Positions 48,475 through 58,767 of a DNA stretch of 64,000 nt are shown piece by piece. The DNA lies in contig CM030935.1 in assembly GCA_018136815.1 (NCBI GenBank), positions 1,236,204-1,300,203 on the forward strand, in the 5' to 3' direction. The stretch comes from Isochrysis galbana. Its lineage: Eukaryota > Haptophyta > Isochrysidales > Isochrysidaceae. A program made the position numbers and the translations under genes. Numbering within the stretch: position 1 is the first letter of the stretch; each line of letters starts with the position of its first letter. Under the pieces are notes generated by a model that was given only the letters and a program-made list of their open reading frames with translations, had not been told where the DNA came from and ran no database searches.

Positions 48475-49001
48475 GCATGACGGATGCCGATGCACGGTTG
48501 CCGCATTGAAGCGCCCCGAACATAAGGGTGCTGGTCGTGTGGGATTTTCACACTTTGTGCTGAGCTCTTTAGGAGAATTTTTGACCATGGCCCGAACCAC
48601 CTCATCAAACCCAATGACCCGATAGGCACCGTCGCACCGCATGATGATGAGAAGCAAACTTTCCTCACAGAGTTGCGCTAGCCGCTGCTTGTGATGAGAG
48701 CACCTGCTTATAGCCGGTGCTCCGAGGAAGGGGCCATGCTAATCTGAGTGCTTCATGTGGGCGTTGGCCAGCATGGTGGACACCCCACCAAGGAGGTAAT
48801 TCCATACCATACCACGTACTCCAATTTTCTAAGTCATAGAAGGATCGCCCCTCTCCATACCTCGTCCAAAAGGGGGGATTCCTTGGGTGCGACCTATGGC
48901 AGACTCCCCCTCTCCACGGAGCGTTCCCGCGGCGGCCGCGGAGATTTCGAGTCCGCCGCGCTTTACTTGAGCCAATAGCCAAAAACAACCATGGCAAGTG
49001 C
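48475..49001. other. 3' flank with a U6-like fragment
   Basis: Contains 48729-48744, which on the minus strand reads GATTAGCATGGCCCCT, a core of U6 snRNA. A hairpin GAGCACC/GGTGCTC lies just beyond at 48698-48722. See the U6-like feature. Confidence 0.35.
48698..48835 (-). ncRNA. U6 snRNA-like fragment (probably pseudogene)
   Basis: On the minus strand, ACTTAGAAAATTGGAGTACG (about 48816-48835) resembles the U6 ACTAAAATTGGAACGATAC region. About 75 bp later GATTAGCATGGCCCCT is identical to the U6 core. The ACAGAGA box that must lie just before it is absent. The interposed DNA begins GTACGT and ends CAG like an intron, but removing it would not restore the box. So a degenerate U6-derived sequence, or coincidence. 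Confidence 0.2.
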
Positions 49002-49009
49002 AGCCACGG

Positions 49010-49934
49010 TAGGGGCTGACAAGAGTTGCCGGCAACTTTTGTAGCAACTTTGGGGTGTTTGAGCGTGCGAGCAACTCGCAGCATCTTTAAGGGTCACGGG
49101 CAACATCGAGCAACTCGAGCAACTTACCGAGCAACTTTACTACTTTTTACCCCTTAGTTATTAGTTAGAACTTAGAGACTTAGAGGGGGGGGGGCGCGGC
49201 GCAAGTGCGGGGGGGGGGGGGAGCGCAAGTGGGTACTTGCTCGGCACTTGCACGACTGCGCGACTGCGTTTATGTGAAAGAACGAGGTCGAGTTGCTAAT
49301 GAAAGAGAGAGCAGATGTCGTTTCACAGCACCCCCCCACACCCCACAGCCCTTCTCTCTCTCCTCGCTCCTCGCTCCTCGCCGACAACCCAGTATCATGT
49401 CCTTCCGTATCGTCGACTACGGCGAGAGCGAGAGCAGCGACATGGATGACGCGCTTCCGTCCATTCTCCATTCTCCTCTCCACCACCGCTGGCAGCGGGC
49501 ACTCGGTGCGGTGGCACGTGGCGGACGAGCACGACAAGGTCCAATGTATGTTTGGTTCTCTGCAGACCACTGGTCTTGCCGATCAAATGCAAGCCGCACT
49601 CATGTTGTAGTACAATGATCGTGATGTGTGCTAACTAAGTACTAAGTACTAAGTGCTTGAAGCTTGAAGTACTAACTCACTAACTAACTACTAACTAACT
49701 CAACGCCATACACTAACACAACTACTAGTGACTAGTGCATGAAGTTTGGCACGGGATGGTGCGACACGGACCCCACCCGACCCCACGGCGAACACGTACG
49801 TGCGGCTCGCGCGCTGCGAAACTCCGAGCAACTGCGAGCAACTTGCGAGCAACTTTGCCCCCTTTCCAAGCAACTCGGAGCAACTTTTTGGAGCAATTTT
49901 GAGGGTCTGAGCGAGCAACTCTTGTCAGCCCCTA
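49010..49934. mobile_element. hAT-type non-autonomous element with perfect 8-bp target duplication
   Basis: Terminal inverted repeats TAGGGGCTGACAAGAGTTGC (left, 49010) and its complement (right, ending 49934). They are flanked by AGCCACGG at 49002-49009 and again at 49935-49942. An 8-bp duplication and a TAGGG start are hallmarks of hAT transposons. Many GAGCAACT/GCAACTT subterminal repeats lie at 49030-49135 and 49825-49925. The centre holds a C/CT tract and a short ORF from 49397 (MSFRIVDYGESESSDMDD) but no transposase. Confidence 0.9.
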
Positions 49935-50057
49935 AGCCACGGGCGCGACGAGCAGGGGTGGACCCATCGCTCTCCCTGTGGCGCGTCGCCCTGCACGACG
50001 TGGCCATGGCCTCTCTTAGGGCCCCCAGATGGCTGGCGGGGGCAGTATAAGTAGAGG

Positions 50058-50464
50058 CCATGTCGCATGTCGCATCCGCGATCGACCTTTTTGTTTTACA
50101 AGTTGTCTGCGTTTCTATGTCCCCTCCTTGTAGGCTAGTCACTAGTCACCGTCGTAGGATCCTACGTTCGCCCATTCGCCCTCTTTGCCCCCGCCTCCTT
50201 TGTCGCCTCCCTTGTCGCCTGCTTACTCCTCACCTGTCACCTGGCTTACCTCCTTGCGTGCTCTCGTCGTCGGAGAAAAGATCCCGATTCCTCTTTCGCG
50301 ATGGCCTACTCTACTACCGCTCCTCAGAAGCGGAAGAGGCTCCTCTTCGTTTATACATTCCAGAGTCCCTTCGTGACACGTACCTCCGCGCCTACCATGA
50401 CCACCTTGGTCACCCGGGTGCGACAAGGATGCGCCAACCTTTACAGCCACGAAGGCTGCCGTGA
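50058..50464 (+). mobile_element. Ty3/gypsy retroelement remnant with integrase zinc-binding region
   Basis: 50058-50275 is the repeat shared with 44496-44712. Immediately after it an ORF segment encodes FLFRDGLLYYRSSE, then LRLYIPESLRDTYLRAYHD, then HLGHPGATRM. This is the H2C2-type integrase zinc-binding layout of Ty3/gypsy pol (dGlLyyr, xxviPxxxrxxilxxxHdxxxxGHxG). The frame breaks soon after, and no reverse transcriptase or catalytic DDE core is visible. A decayed, rearranged fragment. Confidence 0.65.
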
Positions 50465-50567
50465 ATCATCAGTTTGTGCGGAGATTGGATCGTCGTCGCT
50501 CGACTGGCGACCTCTACGGCCTCAGCAGCATCCTCGCAGTTTGTCGCTGCAGCACTCCAGCAACCCC

Positions 50568-50830
50568 GGCCCCCCCCTGCGTTGTTTTTACCCGAAAGGG
50601 GTTTTCCCCCAGCGTGGACTCGAGGAGAGGACGTGCTGGGGTGCGCGGGGCCGGTCGGTGCGTGCACCGGGGGGAGGACAAATATCGAGGGGAGGGGGCA
50701 GTGCCCCCACCCCCCGATATCACTCGGACACCTGGCTCGTCAGGCATGGCGGGATTCCGGGACTGAAACGTTATGTCCAATTAGCTAGTGGGGTTGGCTA
50801 GGATATAACATTATTTATTATTATTATTGC
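50568..50830 (+). mobile_element. GC-rich retroposon copy, 5'-truncated
   Basis: Nearly identical to 62097-62345: TTTTTACCCGAAAGGGGTTT, ACTCGAGGAGAGGACG, ATATCGAGGGGAGGGGGCA, and the terminus TAGCTAGTGGGGTTGGCTAG followed by ATAACATTATTTATTATTAT. Five-prime truncation plus an ATT-repeat tail is typical of target-primed reverse transcription. Confidence 0.75.
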
Positions 50831-53760
50831 TATGCCGCTCAAAAACCTTGGGGGCAAGGGGGGGTGGTCTGAGCGCCCGCTTCTTCGCTTCTCTTTCGAT
50901 CTAGCAGATTATGGAGTGTGCACGCACTACTACATACTATGCTACTCTGCCAACCTAACGATAGTTGTATAGTTTCTAGGTGCGTGGCGCGGCCTGCAAG
51001 CGCAACTCACAATCGTAACTGTAACAGTCTGTTAAACAGTGCTCAGTGCAGCCGGGAACTGAGTATTTTGAAAAATATATAATATGTATAGATGACAATG
51101 AGCCTGTTTTCCTTGCCCCCTGCCCGATACAGGGAGCAAGAAAAATAGGTGGTGGGGTGCCCAGTGGTATGCCAGCGCAGGCGATCACACCACAACACGG
51201 ACACCTTCCGCACCGCGGCGTGTTCCGCACTGTCGATGATCACACCACCCCGCTGGCTGCCATGCGGGTGCATCCCCTGGGAGGAGTTGGAGAAGAGACA
51301 GCAAAGCAAATGGGGTGACAATGCTCTCACACAATGACTGGCAGCATGGGGGACGTCACTCGAAAGAGTGGCACCGAACCCCAAACGGTTGTGGAGATGG
51401 ACTGTTCCCAGGATCCGGGTAAGGCTCCTGAGACTCCATCCTTGGCAACCCACGCGTCCGTAGGCGGCCTATCGACTTGGGTAGCGGGTGAAGATACTTG
51501 GGAAGGCTTGGGCACGGGTGCAGTGGTGACGGGGTCCGCGCGCGGCGGCGAGGGCGAATTTTGCGGTGCAGAGGGTGGTGATGGGTCCATAGGAACAGAT
51601 TGAATCAATCTCTAGTGGGTGATTTCTAGCGAGAGACCACACACAAGGCAGTAGGGGCTCAAGGGTACGAGGGGTCACGGTACGGCTTCGATCGCAGAGC
51701 GCTGCGACGGCTGCTGGGTGCGTACGAAGACACGCCACACCACTTTCTAACATAAACAAGGGCAACACGTAATAAACACGGGAGCGAATGCCACGGTGGG
51801 TGAACAGAGAGAGCAAAGAAGGAACCAATTGGCCAGAAGAGAACTCGTCGTCTCGTCGTCCTAGAGAAGGATTGCACACAGAAAAGGCGCGAAAGGGATT
51901 CATCCATGCTTAGTGAAGATCCTACAAGATTCATCGGCGAATAGCGTCTCAACGCAAGCACAGCGGCGTGCACTTTACCTATAGCTTTTCGTAGCTTAGC
52001 CATGGAGTAGCTGGTAGACTTAAAAAGTCTAGAAGCTTACAGAGGTGTTAGACTTACAGAGTCTTAGATGCTTGAGGTTCTTGAGGGTGTACTTTAGCAA
52101 GCAAGATGCTCGCTACTTCCTTGGTCTTCATCGACACGTGCTTACTACTCCCTTGATCTCCATGCCTGGATGATCAGTCCAGAGCTAGAGCATATTATTC
52201 ATATTCCGAGTAGAAAGAAGTCTGTAGAAGCTGCTTGGCCACGTGGGTACAATGGTAGACCAACATTGAATGAAGTGTAGTGATTGATAGAAGCGTGGAG
52301 ACGTCGTAGACGTAGAGATAGACATAAGAACGAAGATTGATGATTTACCATCGCGGTTATAACGGTAGAGCGGAAAATAGCGAAATAGCCTGCAGAGGCT
52401 CGCGAATGCGACACCCCCCGACTAAGATCGAAACATCCCCTGATGTTGAGCGGTCGGACGGACGGTACGTTCGATAACCCTATCATCGAGAGAAGTGGGG
52501 CGTTGCGCGTTGCGGCTCCTCACATTTGTGTGCCACATGGCGACAAAGCGACAGCGGTGACGGTGGCGGAGAGCAAGCGTCCAATCGGTAGCGTTTTCTC
52601 ATAGCAACAATCGAAGATCGAGCAATATTTCATAGCACATCGGTAGGCGAGGCCTTTTGAATTCTATCGGGGATTCGAACAGTTACGCGAGTTCCGAGAC
52701 ATTTGGCACAGAATATCGGAGATCGGAGATCGGATATCGGAGGATCGGAGACTTCAAGAATCGGATGCATTCGTAATCAAAATATCGGACTGCGAAGTAG
52801 CGTTATCGAAACGAGAGATCGAGCCAGCGATGATGTTACCCTAGGAGACATTCCCAGGCATCGACATCGAGTACTAGGAGTTGTCGCGACCAACTCTAGT
52901 AGAATCGAGGTACCATAACATGTATTGCGACATCGTGGTGAATTTGAATTTGAACCCTCGGATCCGATGTTAGGTTAGTCAAACTTGGCAACCTCACGCG
53001 GCGGTTGTAGTTTGACTCACCCTACCCCACCCTTTGTTTCTCCCTTTTACAGGAGTTTTGCTAACCTGAGTGTTGCGTTGGGTCAGACGCAGGTAGGGGC
53101 AATTTCACCGACGACATATTCGAGATTCGAGACATCGTGCGTGCAGCTGACTAGGGACGCCTCTCTAGTCAGAGTCCTCGGCGGCGCGAGCCTTCGAGCG
53201 CGTGCGCGACGACGGCAAATCAGGGCATTAAGCAGGGTACACATAATTGCGAGCACGACAAACACAACTCAGCCAGAAATCGAACAGCGACAGGTGAATC
53301 GAGAGAAACGAGCAAGCCAAAGGAAGAATCAACGAGAATCGAGACCGCGATGACCAACCAACTCGGACTAAATCTAGACCATCGAGAACGCATCAAAACA
53401 GACTTCAAACAACGAGCGACGGCCATCAAAGCCTCAAACAAACTTGTGACGAAAAACCGCTCCCACGCGGTGACCATGAGCGCATGGCCAAACAAGTGAT
53501 GGCTCCCCCTCAGAGAGCACATCATATCATATTAAAGGACTCGAACTCGAAACTCGAAATCGAAATGGAGCAACGGAAACGAAAGAAAGGGATGGGAGCG
53601 CGCAAATCGAGAGAAAGAATGAATGAAGACCGACGAACGACGAACGAAGAATGAGGGCTGCCTCGACACGCGCGCGGCGATCAAGACAAAGATCAAGGGG
53701 CAGATCAAGAGCGGGCCACATACCCAAGTCAACTCCCTAGGCAAGGCTTACTTCAAGCGA
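50831..53760. other. Long gene-poor stretch
   Basis: No recognised gene. The minus frame 51327-51590 (MDPSPPSAPQNSPSPP start) might be the beginning of a retroelement gag-like protein but has no motif. 52705-52755 has repeated GGAGATCGGA units. 52000-52090 has inverted CTTAGA/TCTTAG motifs. ORFs in 53220-53530 and 53527-53744 (minus) are not supported. Confidence 0.4.
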
Positions 53761-54657
53761 TCAACAGACGCTCAAGTGCAAGGGGCACACAAAATGGCAG
53801 AATGGAGAGGTGTGCGCAGTGCTTGTATTAACTTGCTGCTGCCCGTCGAATGTTAGTGCGATGAGGATGGGATCGTCCTTGGTACCGAGAGCCGAGAGCC
53901 CACCCATGGTTGAGTCCTTGCTTTGCTCCATGGCCATGCTGATGGTGTGGCCGAGATTCTCCACCTCACATCCTCGCCCGTCATCGTGTGCTCGGGTCGC
54001 CCCCTCGTGGCTGACGATCTTGTCGAGCGCCTCCCTCATCGGCGCGATCGGGACAAGATCGACAAGTTTGATGTTGGAGCCCTGCATGATGGTGTGCCTG
54101 TGCCTCTCCTCTCCCTCCTCGGTCAAAGTTACGTCCCACATGAAGATGTCGTTCATCCAACGCAAGACATTCCAGGAGAGCCCGGAGCACAAGCGCAGCA
54201 AGTTCCACTTCTCGACGGAAAACACGCCGCGCAGGTGCTCGTTCACTTCTTCGAGCACCTCCTCCTTGACCTTCTTCCTCAGGGACTCGAACATGCCACA
54301 ATTTGGTAACATTGCCAGGCCCTCGCTTAGCCGTTTGCCATTGATGCCACGCAACTTGAACAACGCGCGGAAGCACAGCTCCGGGAGGTCGTCCGGATGC
54401 GTCCATCGAGCCATCATGGTCGCCAAGATGGTCGCCTCCTTATCCCACATCGATGGCGACGCGAGCGCTGCTACCTTGCCAGCCCGCATCTCCGCCGCCG
54501 CTGCAAGAACTGCGCAGCGGCGACGCTGCGACTCAAATTGTGAGCGCACATGCTTGCGGTGCTTCTCGAGTTGCCGCACCCGGCCTTCAGCCTCCTCAAG
54601 TAGGCCCTTCAGCCGCGCGACCTCGGCCCAAGCCTCGCTCTCGCCACAGCCCCTCAT
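53761..54657 (-). CDS. Uncharacterised coiled-coil protein, probably element-associated, 298 aa or longer
   Basis: ATG at 54657. Residues about 8-60 form a coiled coil (EVARLKGLLEEAEGRVRQLE, then KHRKHVRSQ). A globular all-alpha part follows with KLRGINGKRLSEGLAMLPNC, EEVLEEVNEHLRG and SGLSWNVLRWMNDIFMW. Near residue 270 comes DDPILIALTFDGQQQ. Here GTTAATAC looks like a splice donor, so the last 28 residues may be intronic read-through and the gene incomplete. The DPILIALxFDG pattern recalls RNase-H-fold transposase-like proteins common in protist genomes; this is memory, not a search. Function unassigned. Confidence 0.5.
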   Translation of the reverse strand: MRGCGESEAWAEVARLKGLLEEAEGRVRQLEKHRKHVRSQFESQRRRCAVLAAAAEMRAGKVAALASPSMWDKEATILATMMARWTHPDDLPELCFRALFKLRGINGKRLSEGLAMLPNCGMFESLRKKVKEEVLEEVNEHLRGVFSVEKWNLLRLCSGLSWNVLRWMNDIFMWDVTLTEEGEERHRHTIMQGSNIKLVDLVPIAPMREALDKIVSHEGATRAHDDGRGCEVENLGHTISMAMEQSKDSTMGGLSALGTKDDPILIALTFDGQQQVNTSTAHTSPFCHFVCPLHLSVC

Positions 54658-54769
54658 CTCCCAACAAGAGAGGCTGGCCCTCCTACCGCTACCGGCTGCC
54701 GATGCCGATGCGCCCCAAAACTGCTCTCAATGTGGAGATCAGGTGCGGAGAGAGACACACCTCACATGA

Positions 54770-55189
54770 GAGATGAAAAGAAGGTGTTTACTATGAAAGA
54801 AGAGTGGAGGGAGAGACTCACGGGAGTGCTGAGCTTCGTGGCAAAGGGGGACCCCCACCCTTTCCCCTCCGTGGATCCTTGGTGGGTCCAAGAAAATTTT
54901 ATTTTTCCTTAATAAAAGGGCTCCAAAACCTTGATATACCAGATGCGATGCCCTTAGCCAAAACCCATCGACCTCCACCTTATGATGAGATAAATGTTCT
55001 TCCCCTCACACATGAAAGATTGCAGTCGCCGTCGCTCTCCTTTTTTAGCTGCTGGTTGGGAGCGGAGGAGAGGCTGCGGCCGAGAAGGCGAAAGCCGGAG
55101 GAGGGACCTATGTTTTGTTTTTGGGGGCGGTGGCTGGCAGACCCCCCCTTTTTGCCACAGTGAAAAAAAGAGAAGAAAAATATTCCCTA
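54770..55189. other. Intergenic DNA
   Basis: No gene seen. 54840-54910 has a GGGTGGGGG/CCACCC-type inverted patch. Confidence 0.35.
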
Positions 55190-55278
55190 CTGTATTTGGA
55201 GACTGTATTTCACTATATTTCTACGAAGGCCAAATACAGACTGTATTTACTGTATTTGCACACTCCCCCACTGTATTT
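55190..55278. repeat. Cluster of CTGTATTT motifs
   Basis: Five direct copies (55190, 55203, 55241, 55250, 55271) and one inverted copy (55232) within 89 bp. Similar in style to the GTGAACAC cluster and to the GAGCAACT repeats inside the hAT element. Confidence 0.6.
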
Positions 55279-56274
55279 CCCATCTAGCGTCTCAACCTAG
55301 GCGACGAGAGTGAGCCAGAGGCGCGCGTGGCCATGAATGACCTCGGCTGCGCCGGTCACGCCGGCCAGCGCGGCCCGGTTCGCTTGGTTCACTCGCACGC
55401 CAGCCCGTGGCGAGCGGGGGCTCCTGGGCGCCATCTCGACGATGGCAGCCGGCGCCGAGTGATCCAGAGCGTTCAGTTTTTTTTTGACAAAGCAAAAAAT
55501 TAGATAAATTTTTGCGGCCGTTTCCCCCATAACGCACGCGACTGTCGGCAAGGGGGGTCAAGACTCAGGAGCCTTATGACCATCTCCACAAGTCGTCGCC
55601 AAAATTGCCGATCCGCAGCGCCAGTATTGGCGCTCCCAGCCGGCAGTAGCAGTAGGGAGTGCATGGCACTACTCTTTTGGCTTTTGGCTTTTGGCTTTTG
55701 GCTTTTGGCTTTGGGGGGGGGGGGGACGGGGCGCGGGTGTAAAGCTTACTAAAGGTCCACGATGGCTGAGAACGTCTCGCAATGTTCGCGTCATCACGAG
55801 ATCGGGGGATTACGCTGGAGGGACGAGCCGCCGGACCCCCGCGCCCGCCCCGCGCCCGCGCCCGCCCCGCCCCCCCCGCCCCCCGCCCCCCCTTCTCCCA
55901 GTTTGCTACGCTTCCCACCGCTGATGGATCTGCGACGGCGGCGCCTCGCCGACGGCTGCGGGCGGGCGGCGCGGGGGGGGACGACGAGGACTCGAAAAAG
56001 GGTCGACTCGCCAGAGATTCTCAGATTCTCACCCCCGTCCCAAGAGCTTTCCCCCCCCCCCCCCCCCCGCCCCTCTCCCCCCCCCGCCCCTCTCCCCCCC
56101 CCCCCCCCCCCCCCCGCGCTTCCCCCCCCCCCCCCCCACTCGGACACTCTCCCCAGGCGCGCGCCACCCACTCGCCACGAGCTTGCCAGCGCACCTTCTC
56201 TCATCCACTGCGCTCCCTTCTCCGCCCGCTCCCCCTCCTCCCCCGCCCTCCCCTCTCGCCCGGTCCTTGCCAAC
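55279..56274. promoter_or_regulatory. Intergenic DNA and C-rich promoter of the next gene
   Basis: 55674-55710 is a (TTTTGGC)n minisatellite ending in a G-run. 55855-55910 and 56035-56270 are almost pure C-rich on the plus strand, stopping just before ATG 56275. An ORF spans this region from 55762, but its Pro/Arg-only composition argues that translation starts at 56275. Confidence 0.5.
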
Positions 56275-56871
56275 ATGGCTGTGAGCGGGCCTCCGCTAGA
56301 GACACCTGATGGTGGCGGAACTGCTGACGGCGGCTACGGTTTTGAGGGCAGCACTGCACAGCGGATAGTCGCTGCTGACGCTGCGGAGCGGGAGACGCGG
56401 CAGTGCATTCGGGCGCTGGTGGCTTGCATTCGTCAGGCTTATGACAATGGGACAGCTGACAGTGAGCAAGTGGCGCTGCTCAAGCAGTTGGTGAGCGTGC
56501 TCTCAATGTCTCCAGCAGATCTCGCTGCTCGAACCCCCTCGGAGCGAGAGCGGCTGCTATCGATTCGGAGGAGCGCTTTAGAAAAGATGTCTGCGGCCAA
56601 GACAATGTTCGTAGGAACGCGCACATCTCTTTCCTCTTCTCTTGGCGCCAGCGGAAGCGTATCCGGATTGATGCCTATGCGCATACCTACTCATGAGAGT
56701 ATTAGTGATGAACGGGCCGCTCACCTCGAGCTCGCCGCGACATCCAACGGGCCGCATTCAGCGCCATCCACTTTTTTACGGGAACCGACACCTGGGAGCA
56801 TGGCGCCGCCCTTGGTCTACCTACGTAAGGTGCCAAGATCTGATCCTGCGAACATGCTTAGCTCGTGCTAG
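56275..56871 (+). CDS. Unknown helical protein, 198 aa
   Basis: ATG 56275 directly follows the C-rich tract. Residues about 25-110 are predicted helical (QRIVAADAAERETRQCIRAL, then LLKQLVSVLSMSPADLA, then RRSALEKMSAAKTMF), followed by a Ser/Gly/Pro-rich tail. No motif recognised. The same frame is open for 171 further codons upstream, but these are low-complexity. Confidence 0.5.
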   Translation: MAVSGPPLETPDGGGTADGGYGFEGSTAQRIVAADAAERETRQCIRALVACIRQAYDNGTADSEQVALLKQLVSVLSMSPADLAARTPSERERLLSIRRSALEKMSAAKTMFVGTRTSLSSSLGASGSVSGLMPMRIPTHESISDERAAHLELAATSNGPHSAPSTFLREPTPGSMAPPLVYLRKVPRSDPANMLSSC

Positions 56872-57242
56872 CACGCTCCAATCATACTCTACCTCCTCCT
56901 ATTGGCAAAGGACGTGCCCACATGGTCAGCTGTACGCCTTGGTGAGACAAACACGCTGTACTTGTATGCATCTTGACTCGACGAAATGACGACATGTAAG
57001 GGCTTTGCTGCTCATATCTCATGATGTTCAGCATGGTGTCAACTATTCACAAGGAATGGAGATCGTATGCCTCGTTACGCCTTTGCGCACGACGATAACT
57101 CCCTCTCTTTTCATGCTTGACTTGATCTATTACTGACTACTTGTGAGAACTGCATGCGATGTTGATGGCATTCCGTTCATGCTGCTGCGCACTTGCACTT
57201 GAACGTGTGGGTGGTAGGATATTTTGTAGTTGTATTTTGGAC
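56872..57242. other. 3' flank of the 56275 gene
   Basis: No feature recognised. Confidence 0.35.
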
Positions 57243-57445
57243 TTACTGGGCCAGCTGAGTTTATACTTGGTTCGCATGGGGGAGGGCACGCTCCCACTCC
57301 CGGCTCCCACTGCTGCGGGGAGGGAACCGCGCGTGCCCCCGCCTCGGCATTTGGCACTTGGCAGGCAGAGGCAGAGGCCTCGCTTGCAGAGGGGCTTAGG
57401 CCTAGACACACCTGCCCCGACCCTCCCCGAGGGCTGGGTCAAGAT
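57243..57445 (+). mobile_element. Degenerate 5' part of the GC-rich retroposon
   Basis: CTGAGTTTATACTTGGTTCG followed by ATGGGGGAGGGCACG corresponds to the 5' hairpin region of 61480. The stems are eroded here. Confidence 0.45.
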
Positions 57446-57725
57446 CGCACACCCGGTAGCCCGGTCACTCACTAGGGGGGTGCGGAGGGCACCATCTGTA
57501 ATGGGCAAACGAAGGCCTAAATAAGAATAAGAAATAAGCTCCCTATAGCTATAGCCTATAGGCTATAGGTTCTGGTATGGGAGATCAGAAAAAAAAACCG
57601 GGGGGGCCTTCCGGCAAAATTTTCGAAAAATACCCGATTTTAGGCCTCTGAAGGCCGTGCGGAAATATATTTCAGGCCCCCCTCCGGTATTATTTTACCG
57701 ATGGCCGATGGCCTTCATGCGCGCC
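57446..57725 (+). repeat. Dispersed repeat, copy 2 (pair with 35030-35285)
   Basis: TAGCCCGGTCACTCACTAGG, GGTGCGGAGGGCACC, an A-run with CCGGGG, AAATTTTCGAAAAA, and GGCCCCCCTCCGGTAT in the order seen at 35030. Confidence 0.6.
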
Positions 57726-58129
57726 TCTCGCAGCAAAACACGGAACCATGGGCATCGGCAGCTGACCCGGACCAAAGATCCTGGTTCTGTTCTATACGCA
57801 CAGCAATATATTTTCACTGTGTTTTCATGGAATTGAACGTTGTCACGGATGGTTTTGCGTGGTGTGCACTAAGGCGTGGAACTAGATACCCAGATATCTA
57901 GATATCTATACCTATCTAGGGCGATTTTTCACTATTTCTATAGCGCCAATGCCCAATGCACTATCTATATCTAGGTGGATAGCAATCGGCCGAAGGCTAG
58001 ATATCTAGTAGATAATTACCATATTAGCGCACCTACATAGACTTACAGAGCAGGCAGCGCGCTCGTGCGTACAATAGCTACAGCATGGCCCCACCGACAT
58101 GCTATACCAAGCACGGGCACTCTATCACT
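57726..58129. other. Intergenic DNA
   Basis: 57890-58010 holds overlapping ATATCTAGATATCTA palindromes and CTATCTA repeats. No gene. Confidence 0.4.
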
Positions 58130-58345
58130 CATAATTGACAGATGCTATCAGAGCGTGTTCAATCAAGGGTCTCGTCACTCTGAGACGCATTGAGGTCATC
58201 ATGTAGCTTGCCGGCCTTGGAGAACATGCGCTCAACGCCCGCCGAGCTAGCCGGGCGACCTAAGTATTGTCGAGCCATCTTCGCTAAAGTGGGCAGCCCC
58301 GCTGGCCGCCCGGTCGCAGGATTTGCTGGGAGGCCATGATCGCGC
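58130..58345 (-). pseudogene. hAT transposase C-terminal dimerisation domain fragment
   Basis: The minus strand encodes LPTLAKMARQYLGRPAS, then SAGVERMFSKAGKLHDDLN. This is the hAT C-terminal signature (LxxMAxxYLxxPxSSxxxERxFSxxG). It stops soon after (about 58159). The upstream ORF to 58527 is Arg/Pro/His-rich without hAT features, so only the end of the transposase remains. Confidence 0.7.
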
Positions 58346-58767
58346 GCCTTCCATCTTCCACCCAAGCTGCCGTCGTGTTGTGATCGCAGCTGCTCCGGTT
58401 GTGCCGCTCCGCTGGACCCGCGAGCTGGCTTGTGTTGTCGGGTTGTCGGGCGGGACGGATGGATGGCTCGGCCAAGCAGGCGGTGCTGCCGCCATGCGGC
58501 TCGCGCCACATGGCCCAAGCCGAGCATCCTGCTTCGTTCGGCGCGGTTTCGCGCTCGGCAGGGGGGAGAAAGAAAGGGGGAGGGGGGGGCTCCACCTGCC
58601 TTGCGGCTTGCGGCTCGTCTCCTCGTGCTCTACCTAGGGGCTGGGTGTGGTAGGTTTCTAGGTTTCCAGTGGCGGACGGTGTGTACCGGTCCCCAATGGC
58701 TTATCACTCTCCTTCCTTTTTCGTCGCCATCGGGCTACCGGTTAATTCGTTTTTCTTCCTTGCGCCG

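Noticed and set aside
55762-56274. 171-codon N-terminal extension of the 56275 gene
   Set aside because: Proline-only low complexity from C-runs; ATG 56275 follows the tract as in other genes here.
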